The notes under the pieces were generated by a model. The model had not been told where the DNA came from. It did no database searches and was given only the letters and a program-made list of their open reading frames with translations. DNA of 64,000 nt, taken from Pseudodesulfovibrio sp. zrk46 (GTDB lineage: Bacteria > Desulfobacterota > Desulfovibrionia > Desulfovibrionales > Desulfovibrionaceae). The DNA lies in assembly GCF_012516435.1 (NCBI RefSeq), contig NZ_CP051216.1, positions 2,851,669-2,915,668 on the forward strand, written 5' to 3'. Position numbers and translations under genes: made by a program. Below, piece after piece: positions 1 to 9,226 of this stretch; position 1 is the stretch's first letter, and the number at the start of each line of letters is the position of its first letter.

Positions 1-492
1 GCCATGCCTGTAGATTTAATAGAACTTCTTTGTAACCTGGAAGAGGAGTTTGCCCCCATCCTGTCCACTAACCACGTGACGCTGAGCATGACGTTGGACG
101 GAGCTGAGGTTGTTGGCGACGAGGCCTGTTTTGTTAATGGAGATGGGCAACTCTTGCGGGCAATGCTTCGCAACCTCATTCAGAATGCCTTGGAAGCTTC
201 TACGCAGGGCGATGTCGTGACTGTCTCATTGGAGCACAACCGGGGACTTCGTATATCTATTACTAATAGTACGGTTGTTCCCAAGGAAGTGCGTCGCCGC
301 TTCTTCGATAAATATGTCACTCATGGGAAGGAAAATGGGACTGGCCTTGGAACCTATATTGCTGCCCTGATTGCTCGTACTCACGGTGCGGATATTTCCA
401 TGCGTACCGATGCCAAAGCTGGTACGGTTATCACCGTCGCCATGAAGGCCGATATTCCCTCAGAGAATTCTATCAGTGCATCACTGCGCTAG
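1..492 (+). CDS. Sensor histidine kinase, C-terminal ATPase part (5' truncated)
   Basis: The reading frame is open from the first base of the window, so the gene starts upstream and only the last ~163 codons are visible. The visible part is a HATPase_c catalytic domain. It has an N-box (RNLIQNALEA), an F-box-like FFDKYVTHGK and a G2 box GTGLGTYIA. The G1 box, normally DxGxG, reads TNSTVVP, so the usual Asp is replaced. Some PAS-containing kinases carry an ITNxGxVP form here, so this is probably a subclass variant and not proof of inactivity. The dimerisation/phospho-acceptor domain and any sensor lie outside the window. No partner response regulator is seen downstream; the next gene is an unrelated transporter 275 bp away. 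Confidence 0.8.
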   Translation, partial: AMPVDLIELLCNLEEEFAPILSTNHVTLSMTLDGAEVVGDEACFVNGDGQLLRAMLRNLIQNALEASTQGDVVTVSLEHNRGLRISITNSTVVPKEVRRRFFDKYVTHGKENGTGLGTYIAALIARTHGADISMRTDAKAGTVITVAMKADIPSENSISASLR

Positions 493-767
493 TCCTCACT
501 ACACCTGCAAAACGTCATAAATAGGTAATGAAATGCGATGAAAGTTCGTCCTGAATCTTTGTGAAGGCTTCAAATACTCTTTTGAAGTTGTGTTTTTACG
601 AATTTGTTTCTGCTTGCAGAAAGTTATATACAACTTTTACGGTTGCATATGCAGGGTAAGTTGCTGAAATTTTTGAGCTAAATTGGTGGTTGCCACGCCT
701 CTCTGAATTGGGTAGAGGCCCCCTGTTTTCTAGCAATTCAAATTTCAACAAACACAAGGATTTTGGG

Positions 768-1559
768 ATGAAACGTCTACTTATTGCTCTCATGGTTATG
801 GCTCTGTGTTTCAGCGCAGTCACCGCTTTCGCTGCTGACGGTTCCTGGGACCGCATCAAGAATGCTGGCCAACTCGTCATTGGCCTGGATGATGCCTTCC
901 CCCCCATGGGTTTCCGTGATGACAAGGGTACCCTGATTGGTTTCGATATCGACGCTGCCGAAGAAGTCGGTAAGCGCCTTGGTATCAAGATCATGTGGCA
1001 GCCCACCGAATGGAAGGGTGTTATCAATTCTCTCTACGCCAAGAAATTTGACTGTATCTGGAATGGTATGACCATCACCCCTGAGCGTCAGAAGAAGGTT
1101 GCCTTTTCCAAGCCGTACCTGATCGACGGTCAGATCGCCACCGTGCGTATGGACGAAGCTGAGATCAAGGAATTCGCAGCTCTGGGTGGCAAGAAGGTTG
1201 GCGTACAGGCTGGTTCCCCGGCTCTGGAAGCAGCCAAGAAGCTCCCCAACGCTGCTGCTGAGATTCGTGAGTACGACACCAACCCCAAGGCTTTCCTCGA
1301 TCTGGAAGCTGACCGTCTGGACTCTGTAGTTGTCGATAACGTCACTGGCCGTTACTACATGGCTTCCCGTCCCGGTAAGTTCCGTGCTCTGCCCGATTAC
1401 ATCACCAAGGAAGCTTTCGGTGTTGCCTTCCGTATGGAAGACGCTGCACTGCGCGGCATGATCCAGAAGACCATCGACGAGATGATCGCTGACGGCACCA
1501 TGGGCAAGATCTCCCGCAAATGGTTCGGCGAAGACGTCACCAACCCCGCCAAGTGGTAG
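768..1559 (+). CDS. Polar amino-acid ABC transporter, periplasmic binding protein
   Basis: A family-3 solute-binding protein of 263 residues. It should capture a polar amino acid in the periplasm and deliver it to the permease encoded next. The N-terminus MKRLLIALMVMALCFSAVTA followed by FAAD is a classic Sec signal peptide. The mature protein begins with the family pattern (a basic helix, LVIGLDDAFPPMGF, then GFDIDAAEEVGKRLG). An upstream in-frame start at 690 exists, but the ATG at 768 is preceded by AAGGA and begins the signal peptide, so it was chosen. It is the first gene of a three-gene operon (binding protein, permease, ATPase) with very tight spacing. The substrate (Gln, His, Arg or other) cannot be read from sequence. 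Confidence 0.9.
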   Translation: MKRLLIALMVMALCFSAVTAFAADGSWDRIKNAGQLVIGLDDAFPPMGFRDDKGTLIGFDIDAAEEVGKRLGIKIMWQPTEWKGVINSLYAKKFDCIWNGMTITPERQKKVAFSKPYLIDGQIATVRMDEAEIKEFAALGGKKVGVQAGSPALEAAKKLPNAAAEIREYDTNPKAFLDLEADRLDSVVVDNVTGRYYMASRPGKFRALPDYITKEAFGVAFRMEDAALRGMIQKTIDEMIADGTMGKISRKWFGEDVTNPAKW

Positions 1560-1568
1560 TCGGAAGTC

Positions 1569-2603
1569 GTGTCTAAAAAAAATGCACTATTGAGGAGCGC
1601 CGTCTTTGCGGCGCTCCTCGTTCTCTTTCTATTTGTGTCGGGTGCGCAGGCTGTTGCATCTGACGCTGTGGACGCCGACGCTCTCATGCGTCAGGCCAAC
1701 AACGTCATGGTTACTGGTGACCTTGAGGGCGCAGTTAAGATCTATCTCCAGATTCCTGCTCCCGGTCCCGAAGGTGACGAAGGCCAGTTCGCGTCCAGCC
1801 GTATGCAGGCTGCTCGTCTTGAATTCGCGGTGAAGGATTACCCTGCGGCTCTGTCCATCGTTGACGAGTTGCTGGCCGTGTATCCCGAGAATATTGAGGC
1901 CAAGCAGTTCCGCGATTCCGTTGAAGAGGCCATGATGCCTCAATGGAAACGCCTCATGCAGGACACTATCAAGTTCGTGCCGCACCTGCTCAAGGGTTCG
2001 CTCATGACGCTTTTGCTGGTGGTCTTCACCATGATCATCTCGCCCATCGGCGGGTTGTTTGTCGCGTTGGGCCGCATCAGCAACTTCAAACCGGTCAGTC
2101 GTCTTTGCTGGTTCATCATCTGGCTCTTCCGAGGCACGCCGCTCCTGCTGCAACTTTTCTTCATCTATTATGGCTTGCCTGCAATTGGCATTACATTGAA
2201 GCCTATCCCAGCAGCACTTATTGGTCTCGGATTGAACTATTCTGCTTATCTCGCCGAGATCATCCGCTCCGGAATCCTGTCCATCGACCACGGTCAGATG
2301 GAGGCCGCTGAAGCCATGGGCATGTCCTACTGGCAGGCCATGCGACGGGTCATCATTCCACAGACCTACCGTGTTATTCTGCCGCCTGTGGGTAATGAAT
2401 TTATCGCCTTGATCAAGGATACCGCACTGGTCTCTACCATCGCCATGGTGGAACTTATGCGTACGGCCGACCAGTTGTTCAACGCTTCGTTCAACATTAC
2501 TGTCCTTGGCCTTGCCGCTGTTATTTACCTGATGTTCACCACTGTCTTCACCTTCGCTTTCGAGCGTCTGGAAGACAAGGTGGGCGCATACGAGAAACGC
2601 TAA
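1569..2603 (+). CDS. Amino-acid ABC permease with an N-terminal secreted TPR-like domain
   Basis: A fusion of 344 residues. Residues 1-28 are a signal peptide or membrane anchor. Residues ~35-125 are a helical repeat region (DADALMRQANNVMVTGDLEG, then a second helix pair) that resembles TPR units and should face the periplasm. From ~135 there is a His/Glu/Gln/Arg-type permease with about five membrane helices and the EAA loop (EAAEAMGMSYWQAMRRVIIP) that contacts the ATPase. Typical permeases of this family are about 220-250 residues, so the first ~130 residues are extra. The start is GTG at 1569, nine bases after the binding-protein stop. The stop overlaps the ATPase start by one base. The extra domain could aid docking of the binding protein; that is inference. 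Confidence 0.85.
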   Translation: MSKKNALLRSAVFAALLVLFLFVSGAQAVASDAVDADALMRQANNVMVTGDLEGAVKIYLQIPAPGPEGDEGQFASSRMQAARLEFAVKDYPAALSIVDELLAVYPENIEAKQFRDSVEEAMMPQWKRLMQDTIKFVPHLLKGSLMTLLLVVFTMIISPIGGLFVALGRISNFKPVSRLCWFIIWLFRGTPLLLQLFFIYYGLPAIGITLKPIPAALIGLGLNYSAYLAEIIRSGILSIDHGQMEAAEAMGMSYWQAMRRVIIPQTYRVILPPVGNEFIALIKDTALVSTIAMVELMRTADQLFNASFNITVLGLAAVIYLMFTTVFTFAFERLEDKVGAYEKR

Positions 2604-3367
2604 TGCAATCGCTTCTGGAACTTAAGGATATCGTCAAGACCTTTGGCAGCCACCGCGCCGTGGATAACGTCTCTCTCGCCATGAAACCGGGCGAGAAGAC
2701 TGTCATTATCGGTCCGTCTGGCTCCGGCAAGTCCACTTTGCTGCGCTCCATTAACTTTCTGGAGACTCTCGACTCCGGTTCCATCCTCTTTGAGGGGAAT
2801 GACGTCGGATACCGTATGGTCAAAGGCAAGCAGGTGTTGGATAAACCCAAGAATATCTGCAAGCTGCGTACTCAGATCGGGATGGTCTTTCAGCATTTCA
2901 ATCTCTTTCCGCACATGACTGTGGTGGAGAATGCCATGGAAGGGCCAGTGACCGTACTTGGTTCGTCCAAGAGTGAAGCCCGGGATGTGGCCATGAGCAT
3001 GCTGGACAAGGTTGGAATGGCTGATTTTGCAGACCGTTTTCCGGCTTCTTTGTCAGGCGGACAGAAGCAGCGTGTGGCCATTGCTCGTGCTCTATCCATG
3101 CAGCCCAAGCTGATGCTGTTTGATGAACCTACCTCCGCTCTTGACCCGGAATTGGTAGGTGAGGTCTTCGCAACCATTAAGCAGTTGGCTGACGAAGGGA
3201 TGACCATGATCATTGTTACCCACAACATGGGTTTTGCCCGGGAAATAGCTGATCAGGTTGTGTTTATGGAGAATGGTTCCTTTCTCGCCAAAGGTGCTCC
3301 TAACGAGTTTTTCGGTCAACAATGCAATGATCCTCGCATTCAGAGCTTTATTGATCGCATTTTCTAG
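2603..3367 (+). CDS. Polar amino-acid ABC transporter, ATP-binding protein (GlnQ-like)
   Basis: A cytoplasmic ATPase of 254 residues that powers the importer encoded by the two genes before it. It has Walker A GPSGSGKST (residues ~37-45), a Q-loop in MVFQHFNLFPHMTV, the ABC signature LSGGQKQR, Walker B LMLFDEPTSALD and the H-loop IIVTHNMG. These are the features of the GlnQ/HisP family, and the length is normal. The ATG start shares one base with the permease stop (TAATG), which indicates translational coupling. It is followed by a strong intrinsic terminator, so the operon ends here. Confidence 0.93.
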   Translation: MQSLLELKDIVKTFGSHRAVDNVSLAMKPGEKTVIIGPSGSGKSTLLRSINFLETLDSGSILFEGNDVGYRMVKGKQVLDKPKNICKLRTQIGMVFQHFNLFPHMTVVENAMEGPVTVLGSSKSEARDVAMSMLDKVGMADFADRFPASLSGGQKQRVAIARALSMQPKLMLFDEPTSALDPELVGEVFATIKQLADEGMTMIIVTHNMGFAREIADQVVFMENGSFLAKGAPNEFFGQQCNDPRIQSFIDRIF

Positions 3368-3390
3368 CTCAAACGGCATACGAAAAGCAG

Positions 3391-3424
3391 AAAAGGACGT
3401 CCATTGATGTGGACGTCCTTTTCT
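3391..3424 (+). terminator. Intrinsic terminator of the amino-acid transporter operon
   Basis: The hairpin AAAGGACGTCC-loop-GGACGTCCTTT is followed by TTCTTTT, 24 bases after the ATPase stop. Confidence 0.85.
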
Positions 3425-3865
3425 TTTGTGAATTTGCACACTGGATTGATCCAGAATTCGTCGAAAATGAGAGTGCTTTAACCTAAATGTGATGCTGAAG
3501 AAGTGCTTATATGGTGTGAAAAGTGTGGTGGTGAACAAAAAATGAAATAATGTCACATCGTATTGGTTTGATTCTGTATTTTGTCACAATTTTGTTCGAC
3601 GCGGGTTGAATGTCGTGAAAACCATAGAAACGGCGTATCTTATATGATACAAAATGGCGGTTTTGGCGTTGCAATTATTAATTATACTCTGATTGCCGCC
3701 TGCTTTTCCTAACAAATGTGTGTCGATTGTGTGACAGGTCACTAAGCGATGTCTTTCATTTCGCTGTTTGTTGGGAGAAACGTGCCAAGAGGGATGGTTG
3801 GGCCAGTTCGTTGGGGGATTGGCCCGGATTTCAAATTCAATCTATTTTTCTCGAGGAGAAAACTG
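3425..3865 (+). promoter_or_regulatory. Upstream region of the phosphonate-type transporter with TGTCACA repeats
   Basis: This 440-bp AT-rich region has no convincing gene. TGTCACA occurs at 3551-3557 and 3582-3588, and its complement TGTGACA at 3730-3736. The palindrome GTATCTTATATGATAC lies at about 3636-3651. A TGTCACA copy is also found upstream of pstS (11209). These may be binding sites for a shared regulator such as a PhoB-type protein. The motif is short and some copies are expected by chance, so this is a suggestion only. The ribosome-binding site GAGGAG at 3853-3858 serves phnD. Confidence 0.35.
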
Positions 3866-4858
3866 ATGAAAAAATGGATGATCGCGTGTCTGACCGTGAT
3901 GATGCTCGCGTTTTCCGTCACTGCGTTTGCTGCTGACGTGCTGGATGAAATGTACACCGACAAAGACGGTGACATGGTTGCCGACTTCGCCGAAGAGGGT
4001 AACTGTAAGGATCCGAGCACCCTGGTGTTCACCTACACTCCTGTTGAAGACCCCGCTGTGTACAAGGATGCATTTGCCGACTTCCAGGAATACCTGAGCA
4101 AGGCCACTGGCAAGCGCGTTATCTACTACACCGTTCAGTCCAATGCTGCAGAAGTTGAAGCCATGCGCTCCGGCAAGCTGCACATCGCTGGTTTCTCCAC
4201 TGGCCCCACCGGCTTTGCCGTAAACCTGGCCGGTTACGTGCCCATCGCAGTTAAGGGCTACCCGGAAGGTTTCCAGGGTTACAACCTGATCGTTGTTACC
4301 AAGAAAGACTCCTCTATCAAGGAAATGAAGGACCTCAAGGGCAAGAAGGTCGCTCACACTTCCGCTTCCTCCAACTCCGGTAACCTCGCACCTCGCGCTC
4401 TGTTCCCCGAGCTGGGTATCACCCCCGATGAAGACTACACCGTTGTTTACTCCGGTAAGCATGACCAGTCCATCCTCGGTGTTGCTCACGGTGACTACGA
4501 TGCCGCTCCGGTTGCATCCGACGTGTACGATCGCATGGTCGAAGCTGGTCGTGTGGACAAGGACGCTCTGCGTGTTATCTGGCGCAGCCCCAAGTTCCCC
4601 ACTTCTTCTTTCGGTATCTCCAGCCAGCTCTGTCCGGAACTGGCCCAGAAGATCATCGGCGCTTTCATGACCTACCGCTTCCCCGAGAGCATGCAGAAGT
4701 CCTTTAAGGGTGCTGATCGTTTCTACCCCATCACCTACATGAAGGATTGGGCGGTTATCCGCAACATCGCCGAAGCCACCGGTACCAGCTACAACAAGGC
4801 TGGTCTGAAGAAAATGGCTGAAAAAGAAGCCGCCAAAAAGGCTAAGAAAAAGAAGTAG
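3866..4858 (+). CDS. phnD: Phosphonate/phosphite-type ABC transporter, periplasmic binding protein
   Basis: A PhnD-family binding protein of 330 residues. It begins with the signal peptide [20 protein letters not shown]. The mature part has the family pattern: [36 protein letters not shown], the [17 protein letters not shown] binding-loop region and a Lys-rich tail. An upstream ATG (3749) is in frame, but the ATG at 3866 has a strong GAGGAG and begins the signal peptide. It leads a phnD-phnC-phnE-phnE operon. No C-P lyase or phosphite dehydrogenase genes are in the window, so the ligand could be a phosphonate, phosphite or phosphate. Confidence 0.88.
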   Translation: MKKWMIACLTVMMLAFSVTAFAADVLDEMYTDKDGDMVADFAEEGNCKDPSTLVFTYTPVEDPAVYKDAFADFQEYLSKATGKRVIYYTVQSNAAEVEAMRSGKLHIAGFSTGPTGFAVNLAGYVPIAVKGYPEGFQGYNLIVVTKKDSSIKEMKDLKGKKVAHTSASSNSGNLAPRALFPELGITPDEDYTVVYSGKHDQSILGVAHGDYDAAPVASDVYDRMVEAGRVDKDALRVIWRSPKFPTSSFGISSQLCPELAQKIIGAFMTYRFPESMQKSFKGADRFYPITYMKDWAVIRNIAEATGTSYNKAGLKKMAEKEAAKKAKKKK

Positions 4859-4878
4859 TACTTAAAGGTCTCAAAACA

Positions 4879-5673
4879 GTGAACAACCAAGATAACAAAG
4901 GGAACGGGGGGGTATCCTCCCGTTCCCTTATCGTGAAAGACGTCGTCAAGGAATACGTCCCCGGCAAACCGGTCCTCAAAGGAATCTCCTTTGAAGTGAC
5001 CGGACGCAGCACCGTCGCCATCATCGGCCCGTCCGGTACGGGTAAATCCACGCTCCTGCGCTGCATCAACCGCCTCATCGAGCCTACTGAAGGCTCCATC
5101 ACCGTGGCGGGTCAGGACATCACCAAGCTTTCTGGTCGCGAGCTGCGCAACGCTCGTCATTACATCGGTATGGTCTTCCAGGAGTTCAACCTGGTAGAGC
5201 GCCTGTCGGTTATTGAAAACGTGCTTTGTGGCCGTCTCGGCTCTACGCCTGTCTGGCGTGCATGGCTGCGCAAATATCCTCAGGTTGACATTGACCGTGC
5301 TTTCGAGCTGGTCGAGAAGGTCGGTCTGGCAGATTTCGTTACCCAGCGTGCCGATTCCCTGTCCGGCGGTCAGCGTCAGCGTGTGGGTATCGCCCGCGCA
5401 GTGATGCAGAATCCCGATATCATTATGGCTGACGAGCCTACCTCTTCCTTGGATCCCAAGACCTCGGTCGAGATTATGGAGCTGCTTAACGAATTCTCCG
5501 AGAGCCAGGACATTCCGCTGCTTATCAATATTCACGACGTGAATCTTGCCAAGCGCTTTGCTGATCGCATCATCGGTATGAGTCAGGGGCATATTGTCTT
5601 TGACGGCAAGCCCGAAGAGCTTCAGGACAGCCATCTCAAGGAAATCTACGGCGGGGAGGACTGGCTGGCATGA
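4879..5673 (+). CDS. phnC: Phosphonate-type ABC transporter, ATP-binding protein
   Basis: A PhnC-like ATPase of 264 residues. It shows Walker [10 protein letters not shown], signature LSGGQRQR, Walker [13 protein letters not shown] and the H-loop INIHDVNLA, where the PhnC family carries HDV in place of the common THD. The start is GTG at 4879, 20 bases after phnD; the Shine-Dalgarno is weak (AAAGGT). It overlaps the first permease by four bases (ATGA). It energises uptake through the two PhnE-like permeases that follow. Confidence 0.9.
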   Translation: MNNQDNKGNGGVSSRSLIVKDVVKEYVPGKPVLKGISFEVTGRSTVAIIGPSGTGKSTLLRCINRLIEPTEGSITVAGQDITKLSGRELRNARHYIGMVFQEFNLVERLSVIENVLCGRLGSTPVWRAWLRKYPQVDIDRAFELVEKVGLADFVTQRADSLSGGQRQRVGIARAVMQNPDIIMADEPTSSLDPKTSVEIMELLNEFSESQDIPLLINIHDVNLAKRFADRIIGMSQGHIVFDGKPEELQDSHLKEIYGGEDWLA

Positions 5674-6461
5674 CCTCGCAATCCGCAACCCGCAGAAATC
5701 CTTTCAAGCCGAGCTGGACGTCCCGGCTCATAGGGATTCTGATCCTCCTTTACGCCATCTACGCGGTGTCCGCTCTGGACATTACGTGGAGTCGTTTTGT
5801 GGAAGGTTTGGGCAACGGTGCGAAGTTCATCGGCGAACTGTTTCCGCCCAACTTCGACCGTTGGAAACTCCTTGTGGGGAATTTGCTGGAGACCGTTGAG
5901 ATCGCCGTTATCGCATCCGCTTTCGGCATTCTGCTGTCTCTGCCCATCGGTCTGCTGGCGGCTCGCAACCTGATGCCTGTTTGGGCTACCTGGCCTGCGC
6001 GTATCGTCATTTGCATCTGCCGCTCCTTCCACCCGGTCATTTTTGCGATCCTGTTCGTAAAGGCTGTGGGCTTCGGTCCCATGGCAGGTATTTTGACTCT
6101 GATCTTTGCCTCCATCGGCTTTATTGGAAAGCTCTTTGCCGAGGCGATTGAAGAGATCTCGCTCAAGCCTGTTGAAGCCTGTAAAGCCGCAGGCGCGCCG
6201 TTCATGTCCGTACTCATCTACGCTGTCATGCCGCAGGTGTTGAACCGCTTCATCGGTTTTGCCACCTATCAGTTTGATGCCAATATCCGTAACTCCACCA
6301 TGGTCGGTATTGTCGGCGCTGGTGGTATCGGCGGTACTCTGTTCGCAGCTTTCCAGCGTTACGATTACGACTTTCTGTGCGCCATCCTCCTTTCCATTAT
6401 CGGCCTGATCATGATCAGTGAATTCCTGGCCGTTCGCGTGAAGGGGGTGTTCAATGACTAA
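5670..6461 (+). CDS. phnE: Phosphonate-type ABC transporter permease 1
   Basis: A PhnE-family inner-membrane permease of 263 residues with about six helices. The cytoplasmic coupling region reads [21 protein letters not shown], with the EAA/G pattern. The C-terminal half carries [17 protein letters not shown], typical of the family. Its ATG overlaps phnC by four bases and its stop overlaps the next permease by eight bases. The two tandem permeases probably form a heterodimeric channel. Confidence 0.9.
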   Translation: MTSQSATRRNPFKPSWTSRLIGILILLYAIYAVSALDITWSRFVEGLGNGAKFIGELFPPNFDRWKLLVGNLLETVEIAVIASAFGILLSLPIGLLAARNLMPVWATWPARIVICICRSFHPVIFAILFVKAVGFGPMAGILTLIFASIGFIGKLFAEAIEEISLKPVEACKAAGAPFMSVLIYAVMPQVLNRFIGFATYQFDANIRNSTMVGIVGAGGIGGTLFAAFQRYDYDFLCAILLSIIGLIMISEFLAVRVKGVFND

Positions 6462-7248
6462 GCATTACGAATGGCAGCGCTTTACTCCGGCCCAGCGGCT
6501 GGCGCGCTTCACCATTTATCTCGTCTCTGTTGCTGCGTTGGTCATGTCCATGCGGACCGTGGAAGTCATTCCCGAGTTCCTCTATGACGCACCGACACAG
6601 ATGGTCGATCTGTTCACCCGTATGTGGCCCATGGACACCGCCCACTATGCAGAAGGCGTACACAGCGCACTCATTGAGACGCTGAATATTGCTTCTCTTG
6701 GTACGGTGCTGGCCCTGTTCCTGGCCTTTCCGGTTGGACTCATGGCCGCTAGCAATATCACCAAGGTCCCGGCGCTCAACTGGTTTGCCAAGCTGATCCT
6801 GGTGTCGTCCCGTTCGGTTAACTCCCTTGTTTGGGCGATTCTGTTCGTGGCTGTGTTTGGTCCCGGCGCGCTTGCTGGTACCGTTGCCATCGGTTTCCGT
6901 TCCATTGGTTTCTGCGGCAAGTTGCTTGCTGAAGCCCTTGAGGAGTGTAACCCCGGTCCCATTGAGGCGCTTAAAGCCGCTGGTGCTCCGTGGCCCACGA
7001 TCATTATTAAAGGATACTGGCCGCAGGTCGCTCCCGCGTTCTGGGGTATTACGCTCTTCCGTTGGGACATCAACGTCCGCGAATCCTCTGTCATCGGTCT
7101 TGTCGGTGCAGGTGGTATTGGTGTCGCTCTCGACACTGCGCTGAACTTGTTCAACTGGGATCAGGTCTCCCTTATCCTGCTGTGCATCTTCACCATCGTC
7201 ATCACTGCGGAAGTGCTGGTTACCAAGATTCGTCAGCGCATCATCTAG
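6454..7248 (+). CDS. phnE: Phosphonate-type ABC transporter permease 2
   Basis: A second PhnE-family permease of 264 residues, related to the one before. It has LAEALEECNPGPIEALKAAGA as the coupling loop and the family pattern ESSVIGLVGAGGIGVAL near the C-terminus. It is translationally coupled by an eight-base overlap. The gene ends the operon, with a strong terminator 24 bases downstream. Paired PhnE genes occur in several phosphonate and phosphite importers. Confidence 0.9.
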   Translation: MTKHYEWQRFTPAQRLARFTIYLVSVAALVMSMRTVEVIPEFLYDAPTQMVDLFTRMWPMDTAHYAEGVHSALIETLNIASLGTVLALFLAFPVGLMAASNITKVPALNWFAKLILVSSRSVNSLVWAILFVAVFGPGALAGTVAIGFRSIGFCGKLLAEALEECNPGPIEALKAAGAPWPTIIIKGYWPQVAPAFWGITLFRWDINVRESSVIGLVGAGGIGVALDTALNLFNWDQVSLILLCIFTIVITAEVLVTKIRQRII

Positions 7249-7271
7249 TCGCTGCGAGAATACAAAAACAA

Positions 7272-7305
7272 AAAAGCGTTGCTCCTTGGAGCAACGCTTT
7301 TTTTG
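7272..7305 (+). terminator. Intrinsic terminator of the phnDCEE operon
   Basis: The stem AAAGCGTTGCTCC / GGAGCAACGCTTT has a 2-base spacer and is followed by TTTTT. It lies 24 bases after the last permease, and the A-rich 5' side could also serve the convergent HAD gene. Confidence 0.88.
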
Positions 7306-7324
7306 TTGATTTGAAAGCTGTGGA

Positions 7325-7960
7325 TTAATCAAGCAGCTCAAAGGGGAATTCATCTCCCGTCTTGAGCAGATAATCCACGTCATAATCGCCTTCGTAGTGG
7401 GGCCAGCCGCAAAGGATGAGACCGGCTGCGCGCGCTGCTTTCATGCCTACAACGGAATCTTCAACAGCTATGCATTCAGACGGCTCAAAGCCAGCCTGCT
7501 TGGCTGCCATGAGGTATGGATCCGGGGCAGGTTTGCCGGGATCGCAGTTGCCGCCAGTGACAAGGAAGGAAAAGATGTCGGTCAGGCCGAGGATTTCGAC
7601 GTTAGCCTTGACCACGTTGTGCTCGCCGTTTGACACGCAAGCCTGAACAATGCCGCGTTTGGCTACTTCGTGAACGATCTTGATGGAACGCTCGAGCCCT
7701 TTGTCAGCAGTGAGGCGCTCGATGTACCAGTCTTCGCAGTCGCGGCGGAATTTTTCTTCTGAGGCTTCATCGTTCAAACGGGAGGCAAGGATAGACCACT
7801 TTTCAGGCATGGTCTTGGCGATGAGTTCCTTGTTGCCCTCTTCGGTCAGGGTGTAACCGTACTCAGCGCACCAGTCGCGGATTACTTCAAAGTGCAGATC
7901 TTCGGTGTCGATAAGGGTGCCGTCCATATCCCAGAATACGGCGTGTGCTTTGGTGGGCAT
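7325..7960 (-). CDS. HAD-superfamily phosphatase (beta-phosphoglucomutase/CbbY-like)
   Basis: A cytoplasmic HAD hydrolase of 211 residues. Motif I is DMDGTLIDTEDL (nucleophile Asp in FWDMDGT), motif II is in CVSNGE, the motif III Lys is in PGKPAPDPY, and motif IV is AVEDSVVG. A helical cap lies between motifs I and II, as in the beta-PGM subfamily. The frame can be extended to a TTG at 7972, but the ATG at 7960 has GAGAG at suitable spacing and gives the usual N-terminus. It is convergent with the phosphonate importer. The substrate is unknown; PhnX-like activity is possible by context only. Confidence 0.85.
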   Translation of the reverse strand: MPTKAHAVFWDMDGTLIDTEDLHFEVIRDWCAEYGYTLTEEGNKELIAKTMPEKWSILASRLNDEASEEKFRRDCEDWYIERLTADKGLERSIKIVHEVAKRGIVQACVSNGEHNVVKANVEILGLTDIFSFLVTGGNCDPGKPAPDPYLMAAKQAGFEPSECIAVEDSVVGMKAARAAGLILCGWPHYEGDYDVDYLLKTGDEFPFELLD

Positions 7961-8263
7961 ATATTCTCTCAATGTTGTTGTCGTTGATAATGCGCTGGGC
8001 TGCGCTGGAGGTGGTTAATATACCAAAAGTGATGGACTGTGAAGCAGGCTGGAGAGGCGTTATCGTGGAAGGTGGCCGTCACCAGGATGGTGAGTTAAAT
8101 GAAAAGTACCGTGATTCTGTTGAAGAGTGCCTTCTTCGGTAGAGTCTTGGGGGTATTGTTGAGCATATTTTTACTTGGATATGGTGTGACAATGTCTCTA
8201 AACCTCAGACGCCGTAACTTGCGAATCTTGCCTTTCCCGCGCCGGACAAGGTACAGGTGCCTC

Positions 8264-9157
8264 ATGAGCGAAAACTATACGACCCACAAGGCTGGGGAGT
8301 TGATTGACTCCCTGGACAATTTTCAGATTTGGCCGTTTACCGAAAACACGGGTTGCCCTATTTCCGACCTGCACGAACCGCATCTCCACGATTTTTACGT
8401 AGTGCAATACGTGACAAAAGGTAGAGGGCTGCACGTTATCGATTTCCAGCCTTTCGATATCGTTCCCAATTCCCTTTATTTCGTCTCGCCGCAGCAATTG
8501 CATATCTGGCGGCCCGAGGGGGAAGTGGATGGATTCGTTTTGGCATTTGCCGAAGAGTTTTTCAAAACCACTGACCCCCCGTTCGGCTCTGTCTTCGAAT
8601 TGGAGTTCTTTAACTCTGTGGCTCATTCGCCCATGTTGCATGCTTCGGATGAGCAGGCCCGGATTATCCATGACTCGTTGGCTTTGATGCAGAAAGAATT
8701 CATGGATAAAAATGAGGGGTACGCTTCAGTGGTTCGGGCTCAGTTTCATATCCTCATGGTACAGCTTCAGCGAATGTTCTCTGGACATATCGAGGAGGGC
8801 AGGGAAGCGCATGAGCCTTCATTGGTGCGTCAATTCAAAGATATGGTCAGTCGTCATTACGCTTCTCAACTTTCCATTCAGGATTATGCTGATAAGCTCG
8901 GTGTCAGTGTCAGCCGTTTGAATAACGCCATCAAGGACGCCATAGGACAGACTCCGGGACAGGTGGTTCGGCGTGAATTGCTACTTGCTGCAAAGCGGAT
9001 GTTAGCCCATTCCGATCTCAACGTGTCGGAAATCTGCTTCAAGCTGAATTTTGAGGACCCGTCCTATTTCGGTCGCTTTTTCAAGCGTGAGGCTGGGGTA
9101 ACACCGTCGGTCTTTCGTGATCAGATGAGAGAAAAGTACCAGCAACTCGCAAGATAG
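8264..9157 (+). CDS. AraC-family transcriptional regulator
   Basis: A regulator of 297 residues. The N-terminal half is a cupin-like effector domain (HEPHLHDFYVVQYVTKGRG, then IVPNSLYFVSPQQLH). The last ~100 residues hold two helix-turn-helix units (LSIQDYADKLGVSVSRLNNA and DLNVSEICFKLNFEDPSYFG, followed by RFFKREAGVTPSVF), the AraC signature. The frame is open to 8099, but residues before the ATG at 8264 look like non-coding translation and the ATG has AAGG and AGGTG upstream. It may control the flavin/ferredoxin gene that follows 69 bases downstream; this is inferred from position only. Confidence 0.88.
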   Translation: MSENYTTHKAGELIDSLDNFQIWPFTENTGCPISDLHEPHLHDFYVVQYVTKGRGLHVIDFQPFDIVPNSLYFVSPQQLHIWRPEGEVDGFVLAFAEEFFKTTDPPFGSVFELEFFNSVAHSPMLHASDEQARIIHDSLALMQKEFMDKNEGYASVVRAQFHILMVQLQRMFSGHIEEGREAHEPSLVRQFKDMVSRHYASQLSIQDYADKLGVSVSRLNNAIKDAIGQTPGQVVRRELLLAAKRMLAHSDLNVSEICFKLNFEDPSYFGRFFKREAGVTPSVFRDQMREKYQQLAR

Positions 9158-9187
9158 TGCCTTCAAGGAAAAGGCGGCCTCGCCTAG

Positions 9188-9208
9188 GTTGATTGTATTG
9201 AAATCAAC
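9188..9208 (+). promoter_or_regulatory. Inverted repeat before the flavin/ferredoxin gene
   Basis: GTTGATT and AATCAAC form a 7-bp dyad with a 7-base spacer, between the araC-like gene and the next start. It could be an operator or a short 5'-UTR hairpin. Confidence 0.3.
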
Positions 9209-9226
9209 GACATCGGAGGAGCCGTT

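Noticed and set aside
596..1027. Minus-strand ORF opposite the amino-acid binding protein.
   Set aside because: It is a shadow of the plus-strand gene in codon-rich DNA and has no recognisable features.
3749..3865. Upstream extension of the phosphonate binding protein to the ATG at 3749.
   Set aside because: It would place 39 residues before a clear signal peptide, and the ATG at 3866 has the ribosome site.
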